NCBI GenBank assembly: GCA_964059195.1
Contig: CAXKWD010000014.1
Coordinates: forward strand, 1,426,001-1,490,000
DNA: 64,000 bases
Source: Ectobius pallidus
Taxonomy: Eukaryota > Arthropoda > Insecta > Blattodea > Ectobiidae
Direction: 5' to 3'
The notes below the pieces were generated by a model. That model was not told where the DNA came from. It was given only the letters and a program-made list of their open reading frames with translations, and did no database searches. The position numbers were made by a program, and so were the translations under genes. Below are positions 10,801 to 24,175 of the stretch, piece by piece (position 1 is the first letter of the stretch; each line of letters starts with the position of its first letter).

Positions 10801-12931
10801 AGAACTGTTGCTTAGAAATGGCATTTTTAAACACAATATTGCTACCTATTAAAAGCATTTAAAAAAAGATTCTGTTGCGTAGCAATGTCAATTTCTGACA
10901 CGAAACCTTTACCTTTCAATGCATTTTTCAAATTCGAAACTTCTTCCTAGCAATGTAATTTTTAAAGACAATTTGGCTACCTAACAATGTAATTTTTCTA
11001 TCACGAATGTTTTGCCTAGAAATGCCAGTCTAAACCGGAAACTGTTGCCTAGCAATGAAGTTTTATAACACCTGACTGTTGCTTAGCAATGACATTTTGA
11101 ATAAGAAACTGTAGCTTAGCAATGCCATCTCCAAATACGAAACTGTTGCCTAGCAATGTCATCTATAAGGAATAGCCTTTAATCCCTCAATGATCAATAC
11201 ATACAATGAATATATCGGTGATATGCTAATGGCATAACAGGGGTTGTAAATTTTTCTTTAATAGACAAGAATACTGTTGCCTAGCAATGAGTTTTAAAAC
11301 ACGTAAGTGTTGCCTAGCAATGCCATTTTAAACCGGAAACTGTTGCCTAGCAATGCCATCAAAAAGAACTGTTGCTTAGCAAAGTCATTTTTAAACACAA
11401 TATTGCTACCTATTATAAACTTTTAAAAAATATACTGTTGCGTAGCAATGTCAATATCACACACAAATCTTTTACCTTTCAATGCATTTTTCATGTCGAA
11501 ACTTCTTCCTAGCAATGTAATTTTTAAAGACAATATGGCTGCCTAACAATGTAATTTTTCTATCACGAAAGGTTCGCCTAGCAATGCCAGTCTAAACCGG
11601 AAACTGTTGCCTAGCAATTAAGTTTTAAAACAACTGACTCTTGCTTAGCAATGACATTTTGAACAACAAACTGTAGCTTAGCAATGCCATCTCCAAATAC
11701 GAAACTCTTGCCTAGCAATGTCATCTATAACGAATAGTTTTTAATCCTTCAATGATCAATAGATACAATGAAAATATCGGTGATATGCTAATGTCAAAAC
11801 ATGGGTTGTAAATTTTACTTTAATAGAAAGAATACTGTTGCCTAGCAATGAGTTTTAAAACACGAAAGTGTTGCCTAGCAATGCCATTTTAAACCAGAAA
11901 CTGTTGCCTAGCAATGTCATCAAAAAGAACTGTTGCTTAGCAATGTCATTTTTGAACACAATATTGCTACCTATTAAAAGCTTTTAAAAAAAGATACTGT
12001 TGCGTAGCAATGTCAATTTCTGACACGAAACCTTTACCTTTCAATGCATTTTCCCAAGTAGAAACTTCTTCCTAGCAATGTAATTTTTAAAGACAATTTG
12101 GCTGCCTATCAACGTAATTTTTCTATCACGAATGTTTTTCCTAGCCATGCCAGTCTAAACCGGAAACTGTAGCCTAGCAATGAAGTTTTAAAACACCTGA
12201 CTGTTGCTTAGCAATGACATTTTGAACAACAAACTGTAGCTTAGCAATGCCATCTCCAAATACGAAACTGTTGCCTAGCAATGTCATCTATAAGGAATAG
12301 TTTTTAATCCTTCAATGATCAATACATACAACGAAAATATCGGTGATGTGCTAATGTCAAAACATGGGTTGTAAATTTTACTTTAATAGAAAGAATACTG
12401 TTGCCTAGCAATTAGTTTTAAAACACCAAAGTGTTGCCTAGCAATGCCATTTTAAACCGGAAACTGTTGCCTAGCAATGTCCTCAAAAAGAACTGTTGCT
12501 TAGCAATGGCATTTTTAAACACAATATTGCTACCTATTAAAAGCTTTTAAAAAAAGATACTGTTGCGTAGCAATGTCAATTTCTGACACGAAACCTTTAC
12601 CTTTCAATGCATTTTTCAAATTCGAAACTTCTTCCTAGCAATGTAATTTTTAAAGACAATTTGGCTACCTAAGAATGTAATTTTTCTATCACGAATGTTT
12701 TGCCTAGCCATGCCAGTCTAAACCGGAAACTGTTGCCTAGCAATGAAGTTTTATAACACCTGACTGTTGCTTAGCAATGACATTTTGAATAAGAAACAGT
12801 AGCTTAGCAATGGCATCTCCAAATACGAAACTGTTGCCTAGCAATGTCTTCTATAAGGAATAGCCTTTAATCCCTCAATGATCAATACATACAATGAAAA
12901 TATCGGTGATATGCTAATGGCATAACAGGGG
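7871..12931. repeat. 9-mer higher-order repeat, copy 2 (5,061 bp)
   Basis: Monomers start at 7871 (C), 8435 (F), 8995 (C head, E body), 9557 (B), 10120 (X), 10681 (B), 11244 (H), 11806 (E) and 12369 (B). This copy has the same total length and order as copy 1. Private variants shared with copy 1 include TTAGAAATGG in the second B monomer, GATTCTGTTG in the same monomer, and the GATGT dyad variant before 12369. The palindrome and the X-box-like cores are conserved. Confidence 0.92.
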
Positions 12932-15180
12932 TTGTAAATTTTTCTTTAATAGAAAAGAATACTGTTGCCTAGCAATGAGTTTTAAAACACGAAAGTGTTG
13001 CCTAGCAATGCCATTTTACACAGGAAACTGTTGCCTAGCAATGCCATCAAAAAGAACTGTTGATTAGCAATGTAATTTTTGAACACAATATTGGTACCTA
13101 TTTAAAGCTTTTAAAAAAAGATACTGTTGCGTAGCAATGTCAATTTCTGACACGAAACCTTTACCTTTCAATGCATTTTCCAAAGTCGAAACTTCTTCCT
13201 AGCAATGTAATTTTTAAAGACAATTTGGCTGCATATCAACGTAATTTTTCTATCACGAATGTTTTTCGTAGCCATGCCAGTCTAAACCGGAAACTGTAGC
13301 ATAGCAATGAAGTTTTAAAACACCTGACTATTGCTTAGCAATGACATTTAGAACAAGAAACTGTAGCTTAGCAATGCCATCTCCAAATACGAAACTGTTG
13401 CCTAGCAATGTCATCTATAAGGAATAGTTTTTAATCCTTCAATGATCAATAGATACAATGAAAATATCGGTGATATGGTAATGTCAAACCATGGGTTGTA
13501 AATTTTACTTTAATAGAAAGAATACTGTTGCCTAGCAATGAGTTTTAAAACACGAAAGTGTTGCCGAGCAATGCCATTTTAAACCGGAAACTGTGGCCTA
13601 GCAATGCCATCAAAAAGAACTGTTGCTTAGCAATGTAATTTTAAACACAATATTGCTACCTATTATAAACTTTTAAAAATATACTGTTGTGTAGCAATGT
13701 TAATTTCAGACACCAAACTTTTACTTTTCAATGCATTTTTAAAAGTCGAAACGTTTTCCTAGCAATCTAATTTTTAAAGACAATTTGGCTGCTTAACAAT
13801 GTAATTTTTCTATGACGAAAATTTTGCCTAGCCATGCCAGTCTAAACCGGAAACTGTTGCCTAGCAATTAAGTTTTAAAACACCTGACTCTTGCTTAGCA
13901 ATGACATTTTGAACAAGAAACTGTAGCTTAGCAATGCCATCTCCAAATACGAAACTGTTGCCAAGCAATGTCACCTATAACGAATAGTTTTTAATCCTTC
14001 AATGATCAATACATACAATGAAAATATCGGTGATATGCTAATGACATAACAGGGGTTGTAAATTTTTCTTTAATAGAAAAGAATACTGTTGCCTAGCAAT
14101 GAGTTTTAAAACACGAAAGTGTTGCCTAGCAATGCCATTTTAAACAGGAAACTGTTGCCTAGCAATGTCATCAAAAAGAACTGTTGCTTAGCAATGTCAT
14201 TTTTGAACACAATATTGCTACCTATTAAAAGCTTTTAAAAAAAGATACTGTTGCGTAGCAATGTCAATTTCTGACACGGAAACTTTACCTTTCAATGCAT
14301 TTTCCAAAGTCGAAACTTCTTCCTAGCAATGTAATTTTTAAAGACAATTTGCTGCCTATCAACGTAGTTTTTCTATCACGAATGTTTTTCCTAGCCATGC
14401 CAGTCTAAACCGGAAACTGTAGCCTAGCAATGAAGTTTCAAAACACTTACTGTTGCTTAGCAATGACATTTTGAACATGAAACTGTAGCTTAGCAATGCC
14501 ATCTCCAAATACGAAACTGTTGCCTAGCAATGTCATCTATAAGGAATAGTTTTTAATCCTTCAATGATCAATACATACAATGAAATTATCGGTGATATGC
14601 TAATGTCAAAACATGGGTTGTAAATTTTACTTTAATAGAAAGAATACTGTTGCCTAGCAATTAGTTTTAAAACACGAAAGTGTTGCCTAGCAATGCCATT
14701 TTAAACCGGAAACTGTTGCCTAGCAATGTCCTCAAAAAGAACTGTTGCTTAGCAATGGCATTTTTAAACACAATATTGCTACCTATTAAAAGCTTTTAAA
14801 AAAAGATACTATTGCGTAGCAATGTCAATTTCTGAAACGAAAACTTTACCTTTCAATGCATTTTTCAAATTCGAAACTTCTTCCTAGTAATGTAATTTTT
14901 AAAGACAATTTGGCTACCTAACAATGTAATTTTTCTATCACGAATGTTTTGCCTAGCCATGCCAGTCTAAACCGGAAACTGTTGCCTAGCAATGAAGTTT
15001 TATAACACCTGACTGTTGCTTAGCAATGACATTTTGAACAAGAAACTGTAGCTTAGCAATGCCATCTCCAAATACGAAACTGTTGCCTAGCAATGTCATC
15101 TATAAGGAATAGTTTTTAATCCTTCAATGATCAATACATACAATGAAATTATCGGTGATATGCTAATGTCAAAACATGGG
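12932..15180. repeat. 9-mer higher-order repeat, partial copy 3 (4 monomers)
   Basis: Monomers start at 12932 (C), 13496 (F), 14056 (C head, E body) and 14618 (B), matching the first four of copy 2 in order and length. The period is broken at 15181, where an F monomer replaces the expected X. The break marks the edge of the amplified 9-mer or a later exchange. Confidence 0.88.
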
Positions 15181-18100
15181 TTGTAAATTTTACTTTAATA
15201 GAAAGAATACTGTTGCCTAGCAATGAGTTTTAAAACACGAAAGTGTTGCCGAGCAATGCCATTTTAAACCGGAAACTGTGGCCTAGCAATGCCATCAAAA
15301 AGAACTGTTGCTTAGCAATGTAATTTTAAACACAATATTGCTACCTATTATAAACTTTTAAATAATATACTGTTGCGTAGCAATGTCAATTTCAGACACG
15401 AAACTTTTACCTTTCAATGCATTTTTGAAAGTCGAAATTTTTTCCTAGCAATGTAATTTTTAAATACAATTTGACTGCCTAACAATGTAATTTTTCTATC
15501 ACGAAAGTTTTCCCCAGCCATGCCAGTCTAAAAGGAAACTGTAGCCTAGCAATGAAGTTTTAAAACACCTGACTGTTGCTTAGCAATGACATTTTGAACA
15601 AGAAACTGTAGCTTAGCAATGCCATCTCCAAATACGAAACTGTTGCCTAGCAATGTCATCTATAAGGAATAGTTTTTAATCCCTCAATGATCAATACATA
15701 CAATGAAAATATCGGTGATATGCTAATGGCAAAACATGGGTTGTAAATTTTGCTTTAATCGAAAGAATACTGTTGCCTAGCAATGAGTTTTAAAACACGA
15801 AAGTGTTGCCTAGCAATGCCATTTTAAACCAGAAACTGTTGCCTAGCAATGTCATCAAAAAGAACTATTGCTTAGCAATGTCATTTTTGAACACAATATT
15901 GCTACCTATTTAAAGCTTTTAAAAAAAGATACTGTTGCGTAGCAATGTCAATTTCTGACACGACCCTTTACCTTTCAATGCATTTTCCAAAGTCGAAACT
16001 TCTTCCTAGCAATGTAATTTTTAAAGACAATTTGGCTGCCTATCAACGTAATTTTTCTATCACGAATGTTTTTCCTAGCCATGCCAGTCTAAACCGGAAA
16101 CTGTAGCCTAGCAATGAAGTTTTAAAACACTTACTGTTGCTTAGCAGTGACATTTTGAACAAGAAACTGTAGCTTAGCAATGCCATCTCCAAATACGAAA
16201 CTGTTGCCTAGCAATGTCATCTATAAGGAATAGTTTTTAATCCTTCAATGATCAATACATACAATGAAAATATCGGTGTTATACTAATGTCAAAACATGG
16301 GTTGTAAATTTTACTTTAATAGAAAGAATACTGTTGCCTAGCAATTAGTTTTAAAACACGAAAGTGTTGCCTAGCAATGCCATTTTAAACCAGAAACTGT
16401 TGCCTGGCAATGTCATCAAAAGAACTGTTGCTTAGCAATGTCATTTTTGAACACAATATTGCTACCTATTAAAAGCTTTTAAAAAAAGATACTGTTGCGT
16501 AGCAATGTCAATTTCTTACACGAAACCTTTACCTTTCAATGCATTTTCCAAAGTAGAAACTTCTTCCTAGCAATGTAATTTTTAAAGACAATTTGGCTGC
16601 CTATCAACGTAATTTTTCTATCATGAATGTTTTTCCTAGCCATGCCAGTCTAAACCGGAAAGTGTTGCCTAGCAATGAAGTTTTATAACACCTGACTGTT
16701 GCTTAGCAATGAAAATTTGAATAAAAAACTGTAGCTTAGCAATGGCATCTCCAAATACGAAACTGTTGCCTAGCAATGTCTTCTATAAGGAATAGCCTTT
16801 AATCCCTCAATGATCAATACATACAATGAAAATATCGGTGATATGCTAATGGCAAAACATGGGTTGTAAATTTTGCTTTAATCGAAAGAATACTGTTGCC
16901 TAGCAATGAGTTTTAAAACACGAAAGTGTTGCCTAGCAATGCCATTTTAAACCAGAAACTGTTGCCTAGCAATGTCATCAAAAAGAACTATTGCTTAGCA
17001 ATGTCATTTCTGAACACAATATTGCTACCTATTTAAAGCTTTTAAAAAAAGATACTGTTGCGTAGCAATGTCAATTTCTGACACGACCCTTTACTTTTCA
17101 ATGCATTTTCCAAAGTCGAAACTTCTTCCTAGCAATGTAATTTTTAAAGACAATTTGGCTGCCTATCAACGTAATTTTTCTATCACGAATGTTTTTCCTA
17201 GCCATGCCAGTCTAAACCGGAAACTGTAGCCTAGCAATGAAGTTTTAAAACACTTACTGTTGCTTAGCAGTGACATTTTGAACAAGAAACTGTAGCTTAG
17301 CAATGCCATCTCCAAATACGAAACTGTTGCCTAGCAATGTCATCTATAAGGAATAGTTTTTAATCCTTCAATGATCAATACATACAATGAAAATATCGGT
17401 GTTATGCTAATGTCAAAACATGGGTTGTAAATTTTACTTTAATAGAAAGAATACTGTTGCCTAGCAATTAGTTTTAAAACACGAAAGTGTTGCCTAGCAA
17501 TGCCATTTTTAACCGCAAACTGTTGCCTAGCAATGTCATCAAAAAGAACTGTTGCTTAGTAATGTAATTTTTAAACACAATATTGCTACCTATTATAAAC
17601 TTTTAAAAATATACTGTTGTGTAGCAATGTTAATTTCAGACACCAAACTTTTACTTTTCAATGCATTTTTAAAAGTCGAAACGTTTTCCTAGCAATGTAA
17701 TTTTTAAAGACAATTTGGCTGCTTAACAATGTAATTTTTCTATGACGAAAGTTTTGCCTAGCCATGCCAGTCTAAACCGGAAACTGTTGCCTAGCAATTA
17801 AGTTTTAAAACAACTGACTCTTGCTTAGCAATGACATTTTGAACAAGAAACTGTAGCTTAGCAATGCCATCTCCAAATACGAAACTGTTGCCTAGCAATG
17901 TCATCTATAACGAATAGTTTTTAATCCTTCAATGATCAATAGATACAATGAAAATATCGGTGATATGCTAATGTCAAAACATGGGTTGTAAATTTTACTT
18001 TAATAGAAAGAATACTGTTGCCTAGCAATGAGTTTTAAAACACGAAAGTGTTGCCTAGCAATGCCATTTTAAACCAGAAACTGTTGCCTGGCAATGTCAT

Positions 18101-19674
18101 CAAAAAGAACTGTTGCTTAGCAATGTCATTTTTGAACACAATATTGCTACCTATTAAAAGCTTTTAAAAAAAGATACTGTTGCGTAGCAATGTCAATTTC
18201 TTACACGAAACCTTTACCTTTCAATGCATTTTCCAAAGTAGAAACTTCTTCCTAGCAATGTAATTTTTAAAGACAATTTGGCTGCCTATCAACGTAATTT
18301 TTCTATCACGAATGTTTTTCCTAGCCATGCCAGTCTAAACCGGAAACTGTTGCCTAGCAATGAAGTTTTATAACACCTGACTGTTGCTTAGCAATGACAT
18401 TTTGAATAAGAAACTGTAGCTTAGCAATGGCATCTCCAAATACGAAACTGTTGCCTAGCAATGTCTTCTATAAGGAATAGCCTTTAATCCCTCAATGATC
18501 AATACGTACAATGAAAATATCGGTGATATGCTAATGGCATAACAGGGGTTGTAAATTTTTCTTTAACAGAAAAGAATACTGTTGCCTAGCAATGAGTTTT
18601 AAAACACGAAAGTGTTGCCTAGCAATGCCATTTTAAACCGGAAACTGTTGCCTAGCAATGCCATCAAAAAGAACTGTTGCTTAGCAAAGTCATTTTTAAA
18701 CACAATATTGCTACCTATTATAAACTTTTAAAAAATATACTGTTGCGTAGCAATGTCAATATCACACACAAATCTTTTACCTTTCAATGCATTTTTCATG
18801 TCGAAACTTCTTCCTAGCAATGTAATTTTTAAAGACAATTTGGCTGCCTAACAATGTAATTTTTCTATCACGAAAGGTTCGCCTAGCAATGCCAGTCTAA
18901 ACCGGAAACTGTTGCCTAGCAATTAAGTTTTAAAACAACTGACTCTTGCTTAGCAATGACATTTTGAACAACAAACTGTAGCTTAGCAATGCCATCTCCA
19001 AATACGAAACAGTTGCCTAGCAATGTCATCTATAAGCAATAGCCTTTAATCCCTCAATGATCAATACATACAATGAAAATATCGGTGATATGCTAATGGC
19101 ATAAAAGGGGTTGTAAATTTTTCTTTAATAGAAAAGAATTCTGTTGCCTAGCAATGAGTTTTAAAACACGAAAGTGTTGCCTAGCAATGCCATTTTAAAC
19201 AGGAAACTGTTGCCTAGCAATGCCATCAAAAAGAACTGTTGATTAGCAATGTAATTTTTGAACACAATATTGCTACCTATTAAAAGCTTTTAAAAAAAGA
19301 TACTGTTGCGTAGCAATGTCAATTTCTGACACGAAACCTTTACCTTTCAATGCATTTTCCCAAGTAGAAACTTCTTCCTAGCAATGTAATTTTTAAAGAC
19401 AATTTGGCTGCCTATCAACGTAATTTTTCTATCACGAATGTTTTTCCTAGCCATGCCAGTCTAAACCGGAAACTGTAGCCTAGCAGTGAAGTTTTAAAAC
19501 ACCTGACTGTTGCTTAGCAATGACATTTTGAACAACAAACTGTAGCTTAGCAATGCCATCTCCTAATACGAAACTGTTGCCTAGCAATGTCATCTATAAG
19601 GAATAGTTTTTAATCCTTCAATGATCAATACATACAACGAAAATATCGGTGATGTGCTAATGTCAAAACATGGG
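15181..19674. repeat. Mixed block of eight monomers
   Basis: Monomers start at 15181 (F), 15741 (X), 16302 (B head, E body), 16864 (X), 17425 (B head, D body), 17986 (E), 18549 (H) and 19111 (C left, E right). The two X monomers share TTTAATCGAAAG at their heads, a mark I saw nowhere else. The monomers at 16302 and 17986 share GCCTGGCAATG and TTTCTTACACG, so a short X-plus-E segment has been copied locally. The monomer at 18549 shares ATCACACAC and GGTTCGCC with 6183 and 11244. Several units here are chimeras of two classes. Confidence 0.85.
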
Positions 19675-22489
19675 TTGTAAATTTTACTTTAATAGAAAGA
19701 ATACTGTTGCCTAGCAATTAGTTTTAAAACACGAAAGTGTTGCCTAGCAATGCCATTTTAAACCGGAAACTGTTGCCTAGCAATGTCCTCAAAAAGAACT
19801 GTTGCTTAGCAATGGCATTTTTAAACACAATATTGCTACCTATTAAAAGCTTTTAAAAAAAGATACTGTTGCGTAGCAATGTCAATTTCTGACACGAAAC
19901 CTTTACCTTTCAATGCATTTTTCAAATTCGAAACTTTTTCCTAGCAATGTAATTTTTAAAGACAATTTGGCTACCTAAGAATGTAATTTTTCTATCACGA
20001 ATGTTTTGCCTAGCCATGCCAGTCTAAACCGGAAACTGTTGCCTAGCAATGAAGTTTTATAACACCTGACTGTTGCTTAGCAATGACATTTTGAATAAGA
20101 AACTGTAGCTTAGCAATGGCATCTCCAAATACGAAACTGTTGCCTAGCAATGTCTTCTATAAGGAATAGCCTTTAATCCCTCAATGATCAATACATACAA
20201 TGAAAATATCGGTGATATGCTAATGGCATAACAGGGGTTGTAAATTTTTCTTTAATAGAAAAGAATACTGTTGCCTAGCAATGAGTTTTAAAACACGAAA
20301 GTGTTGCCTAGCAATGCCATTTTAAACAGGAAACTGTTGCCTAGCAATGCCATCAAAAAGAACTGTTGATTAGCAATGTAATTTTTGAACACAATATTGC
20401 TACCTATTTAAAGCTTTTAAAAAAAGATACTGTTGCGTAGCAATGTCAATTTCTGACACGAAACCTTTACCTTTCAATGCATTTTCCAAAGTCGAAACTT
20501 CTTACTAGCAATGTAATTTTTAAAGACAATTTGGCTGCATATCAACGTAATTTTTTTATCACGAATGTTTTTCTTAGCCATGCCAGTCTAAACCGGAAAC
20601 TGTAGCATAGCAATGAAGTTTTAAAACACCTGACTGTTGCTTAGCAATGACATTTAGAACAAGAAACTGTAGCTTAGAAATGCCATCTCCAAATACGAAA
20701 CTGTTGCCTAGCAATGTCATCTATAAGGAATAGTTTTTAATACTTCAATGATCAATAGATACAATGAAAATATCGGTGATATGGTAATGTCAAACCATGG
20801 GTTGTAAATTTTACTTTAATAGAAAGAATACTGTTGCCTAGCAATGAGTTTTAAAACACGAAAGTGTTGCCGAGCAATGCCATTTTAAACCGGAAACTGT
20901 GGCCTAGCAATGCCATCAAAAAGAACTGTTGCTTAGCAATGTAATTTTAAACACAATATTGCTACCTATTATAAACTTTTAAATAATATACTGTTGCGTA
21001 GCAATGTCAATTTCAGACACGAAACTTTTACATTTCAATGCATTTATGAAAGTCTAAACTTTTTCCTAGCAATGTAATTTTTAAATACAATTTGACTGCC
21101 TAACAATGTAATTTTTCTATCACGAAAGGTTTGCCTAGCAATGCCAGTCTAAACCGGAAACTGTTGCCTAGCAATTAAGTTTTAAAACAGCTGACTCTTG
21201 CTTAGCAATGAGATTTTGAACATGAAACTGTAACTTAGCAATGCCATCTCCAAATACGAAACTGTTGCCTAGCAATGTCTTCTATAAGGAAAAGTTTTTG
21301 ATCCTTCAATGATCAATACATACAATGAAAATATCGGTGATATGCTAATGTCAAAACATGGGTTGTAAATTTTACTTTAATAGAAAGAATACTGCTGCCT
21401 AGCAATGAGTTTTAAAACACGAAAGTGTTGCCTGGCAATGCCATTTTAAACCAGAAACTGTTGCCTAGCAATTTCATCAAAAAGAACTGTTGCTTAGCAA
21501 TGTCATTTTTTAACACAATATTGCTACCTATTTAAAGCTTTTAAAAAAAGATACTGTTGCGTAGCAATGTCAATTTCTGACACGAAACCTTTACTTTTCA
21601 ATGCATTTTTCAAATTCGAAACTTCTTCCTAGCAATGTAATTTTTAAAGACAATTTGGCTGCCTATCAATGTAATTTTTCAATCACAAATGTTTTGCCTA
21701 ACCATGCCAGTCTAAACCGGAAACTGTTGCCTAGCAATGAAGTTTTAAAACACCTGACTGTTGCTTAGCAATGACATTTTGAATAAGAAACTGTAGCTTA
21801 GCAATGCCATCTCCAAATACGAAACAGTTGCCTAGCAATGTCATCTATAAGCAATAGCCTTTAATCCCTCAATGATCAATACATACAATGAAAATATCGG
21901 TGATATGCTAATGGCATAAAAGGGGTTGTAAATTTTTCTTTAATAGAAAAGAATACTGTTGCCTAGCAATGAGTTTTAAAACACGAAAGTGTTGCCTAGC
22001 AATGCCATTTTAAACAGGAAACTGTTGCCTAGCAATGCCATAAAAAAGAACTGTTGATTAGCAATGTAATTTTTGAACACAATATTGCTACCTATTTAAA
22101 GCTTTTAAAAAAATATACTGTTGCGTAGCAATGTCAATTTCTGACACGAAACCTTTACCTTTCGATGCATTTTCCAAAGTCGAAACTTCTTCCTAGCAAT
22201 GTAATTTTTAAAGACAATTTGGCTGCATATCAACGTAATTTTTCTATCACGAATGTTTTTCCTAGCCATGCCAGTCTAAACCGGAAACTGTAGCATAGCA
22301 ATGAAGTTTTAAAACACCTGACTGTTGCTTAGCAATGACATTTTGAACAAGACACTGTAGCTTAGCAATGCCATCTCCAAATACGAAACTGTTGCCTAGC
22401 AATGTCATCTATAAGGAATAGTTTTTAATCCCTCAATGATCAATACATACAATGAAAATATCGGTGATATGCTAATAGCAAAACATGGG
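19675..22489. repeat. Block B-C-F-E-C, copied again near 54-57 kb
   Basis: Monomers start at 19675 (B), 20238 (C), 20802 (F), 21363 (E variant with ACTGCTGCC and TTTCATC) and 21926 (C with ATAAAAGGGG just upstream and GCCATAAAAAAG). From 20238 on, the starts match 54511, 55075, 55636 and 56199 at a constant offset of 34,273 bp. Rare variants are shared too: TTTTCAATCACAAATG with CCTAACCATG (21663-21705 and 55950-55977), and GCCATAAAAAAG. Confidence 0.88.
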
Positions 22490-24175
22490 TTGTAAATTTT
22501 GCTTTAATAGAAAGAATACTGTTGCCTAGCAATGAGTTTTAAAACACGAAAGTGTTGCCTAGCAATGCCATTTTAAACCGCAAACTGTTGCCTAGCAATG
22601 TCATCAAAAAGAACTGTTGCTTAGTAATGTCATTTTTAAACACAATATTGCTACCTATTATAAACTTTTAAAAATATACTGTTGTGTAGCAATGTTAATT
22701 TCAGACACCAAACTTTTACTTTTCAATGCATTTTTAAAAGTCGAAACGTTTTCCTAGCAATCTAATTTTTAAAGACAATTTGGCTGCTTAACAATGTAAT
22801 TTTTCTATGACGAAAGTTTTGCCTAGCCATGCCAGTCTAAACCGGAAACTGTTGCCTAGCAATTAAGTTTTAAAACACCTGACTCTTGCTTAGCAATGAC
22901 ATTTTGAACAAGAAACTGTAGCTTGGCAATGCCATCTCCAAATACGAAACTGTTGACAAGCAATGTCATCTATAACGAATAGTTTTTAATCCTTCAATGA
23001 TCAATAGATACAATGAAAATATCGGTGATATGCTAATGTCAAAACATGGGTTGTAAATTTTACTTTAATAGAAAGAATACTGTTGCCTAGCAATGAGTTT
23101 TAAAACACGAAAGTGTTGCCTAGCAATGCCATTTTAAACCAGAAACTGTTGCCTAGCAATGTCATCAAAAAGAACTGTTGCTTAGCAATGTAATTTTTGA
23201 ACACAATATTGCTACCTATTAAAAGCTTTTAAAAAAAGATACTGTTGCGTAGCAATGTCAATTTCTGACACGGAAACTTTACCTTTCAATGCATTTTCCA
23301 AAGTCGAAACTTCTTCCTAGCAATGTAATTTTTAAAGACAATTTGGCTGCCTATCAACGTAGTTTTTCTATCACGAATGTTTTTCCTAGCCATGCCAGTC
23401 TAAACCGGAAACTGTAGCCTAGCAATGAAGTTTTAAAACACTTACTGTTGTTTAGCAATGACATTTTGAACATGAAACTGTAGCTTAGCAATGCCATCTC
23501 CAAATACGAAACTGTTGCCTAGCAATGTCATCTATAAGGAATAGTTTTTAATCCTTCAATGATCAATACATACAATGAAATTATCGGTGATATGCTAATG
23601 TCAAAACATGGGTTGTAAATTTTACTTTAATAGAAAGAATACTGTTGCCTAGCAATTAGTTTTAAAACACGAAAGTGTTGCCTAGCAATGCCATTTTAAA
23701 CCGGAAACTGTTGCCTAGCAATGTCCTCAAAAAGAACTGTTGCTTAGCAATGGCATTTTTAAACACAATATTGCTACCTATTAAAAGCTTTTAAAAAAAG
23801 ATACTGTTGCGTAGCAATGTCAATTTCTGAAACGAAAACTTTACCTTTCAATGCATTTTTCAAATTCGAAACTTCTTCCTAGTAATGTAATTTTTAAAGA
23901 CAATTTGGCTACCTAACAATGTAATTTTTCTATCACGAATGTTTTGCCTAGCCATGCCAGTCTAAACCGGAAACTGTTGCCTAGCAATGAAGTTTTATAA
24001 CACCTGACTGTTGCTTAGCAATGACATTTTGAATAAGAAACTGTAGCTTAGCAATGCCATCTCCAAATACGAAACTGTTGCCTAGCAATGTCATCTATAA
24101 GGAATAGTTTTTAATCCCTCAATGATCAATACATACAATGAAAATATCGGTGATATGCTAATGGCAAAACATTGG
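22490..24175. repeat. 3-mer D-E-B, copy 1 (1,686 bp)
   Basis: Monomers start at 22490 (D), 23051 (E with GACACGGAAAC and CGTAGTTTTT) and 23613 (B with CTGAAACGAAAAC). The lengths 561-562-563 repeat exactly in the next 3-mer. The D monomer here has CTACCTATTATAAAC and ATTTGACAAGC-like changes not present in copy 2, so the D unit is the least similar of the three. Confidence 0.9.
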
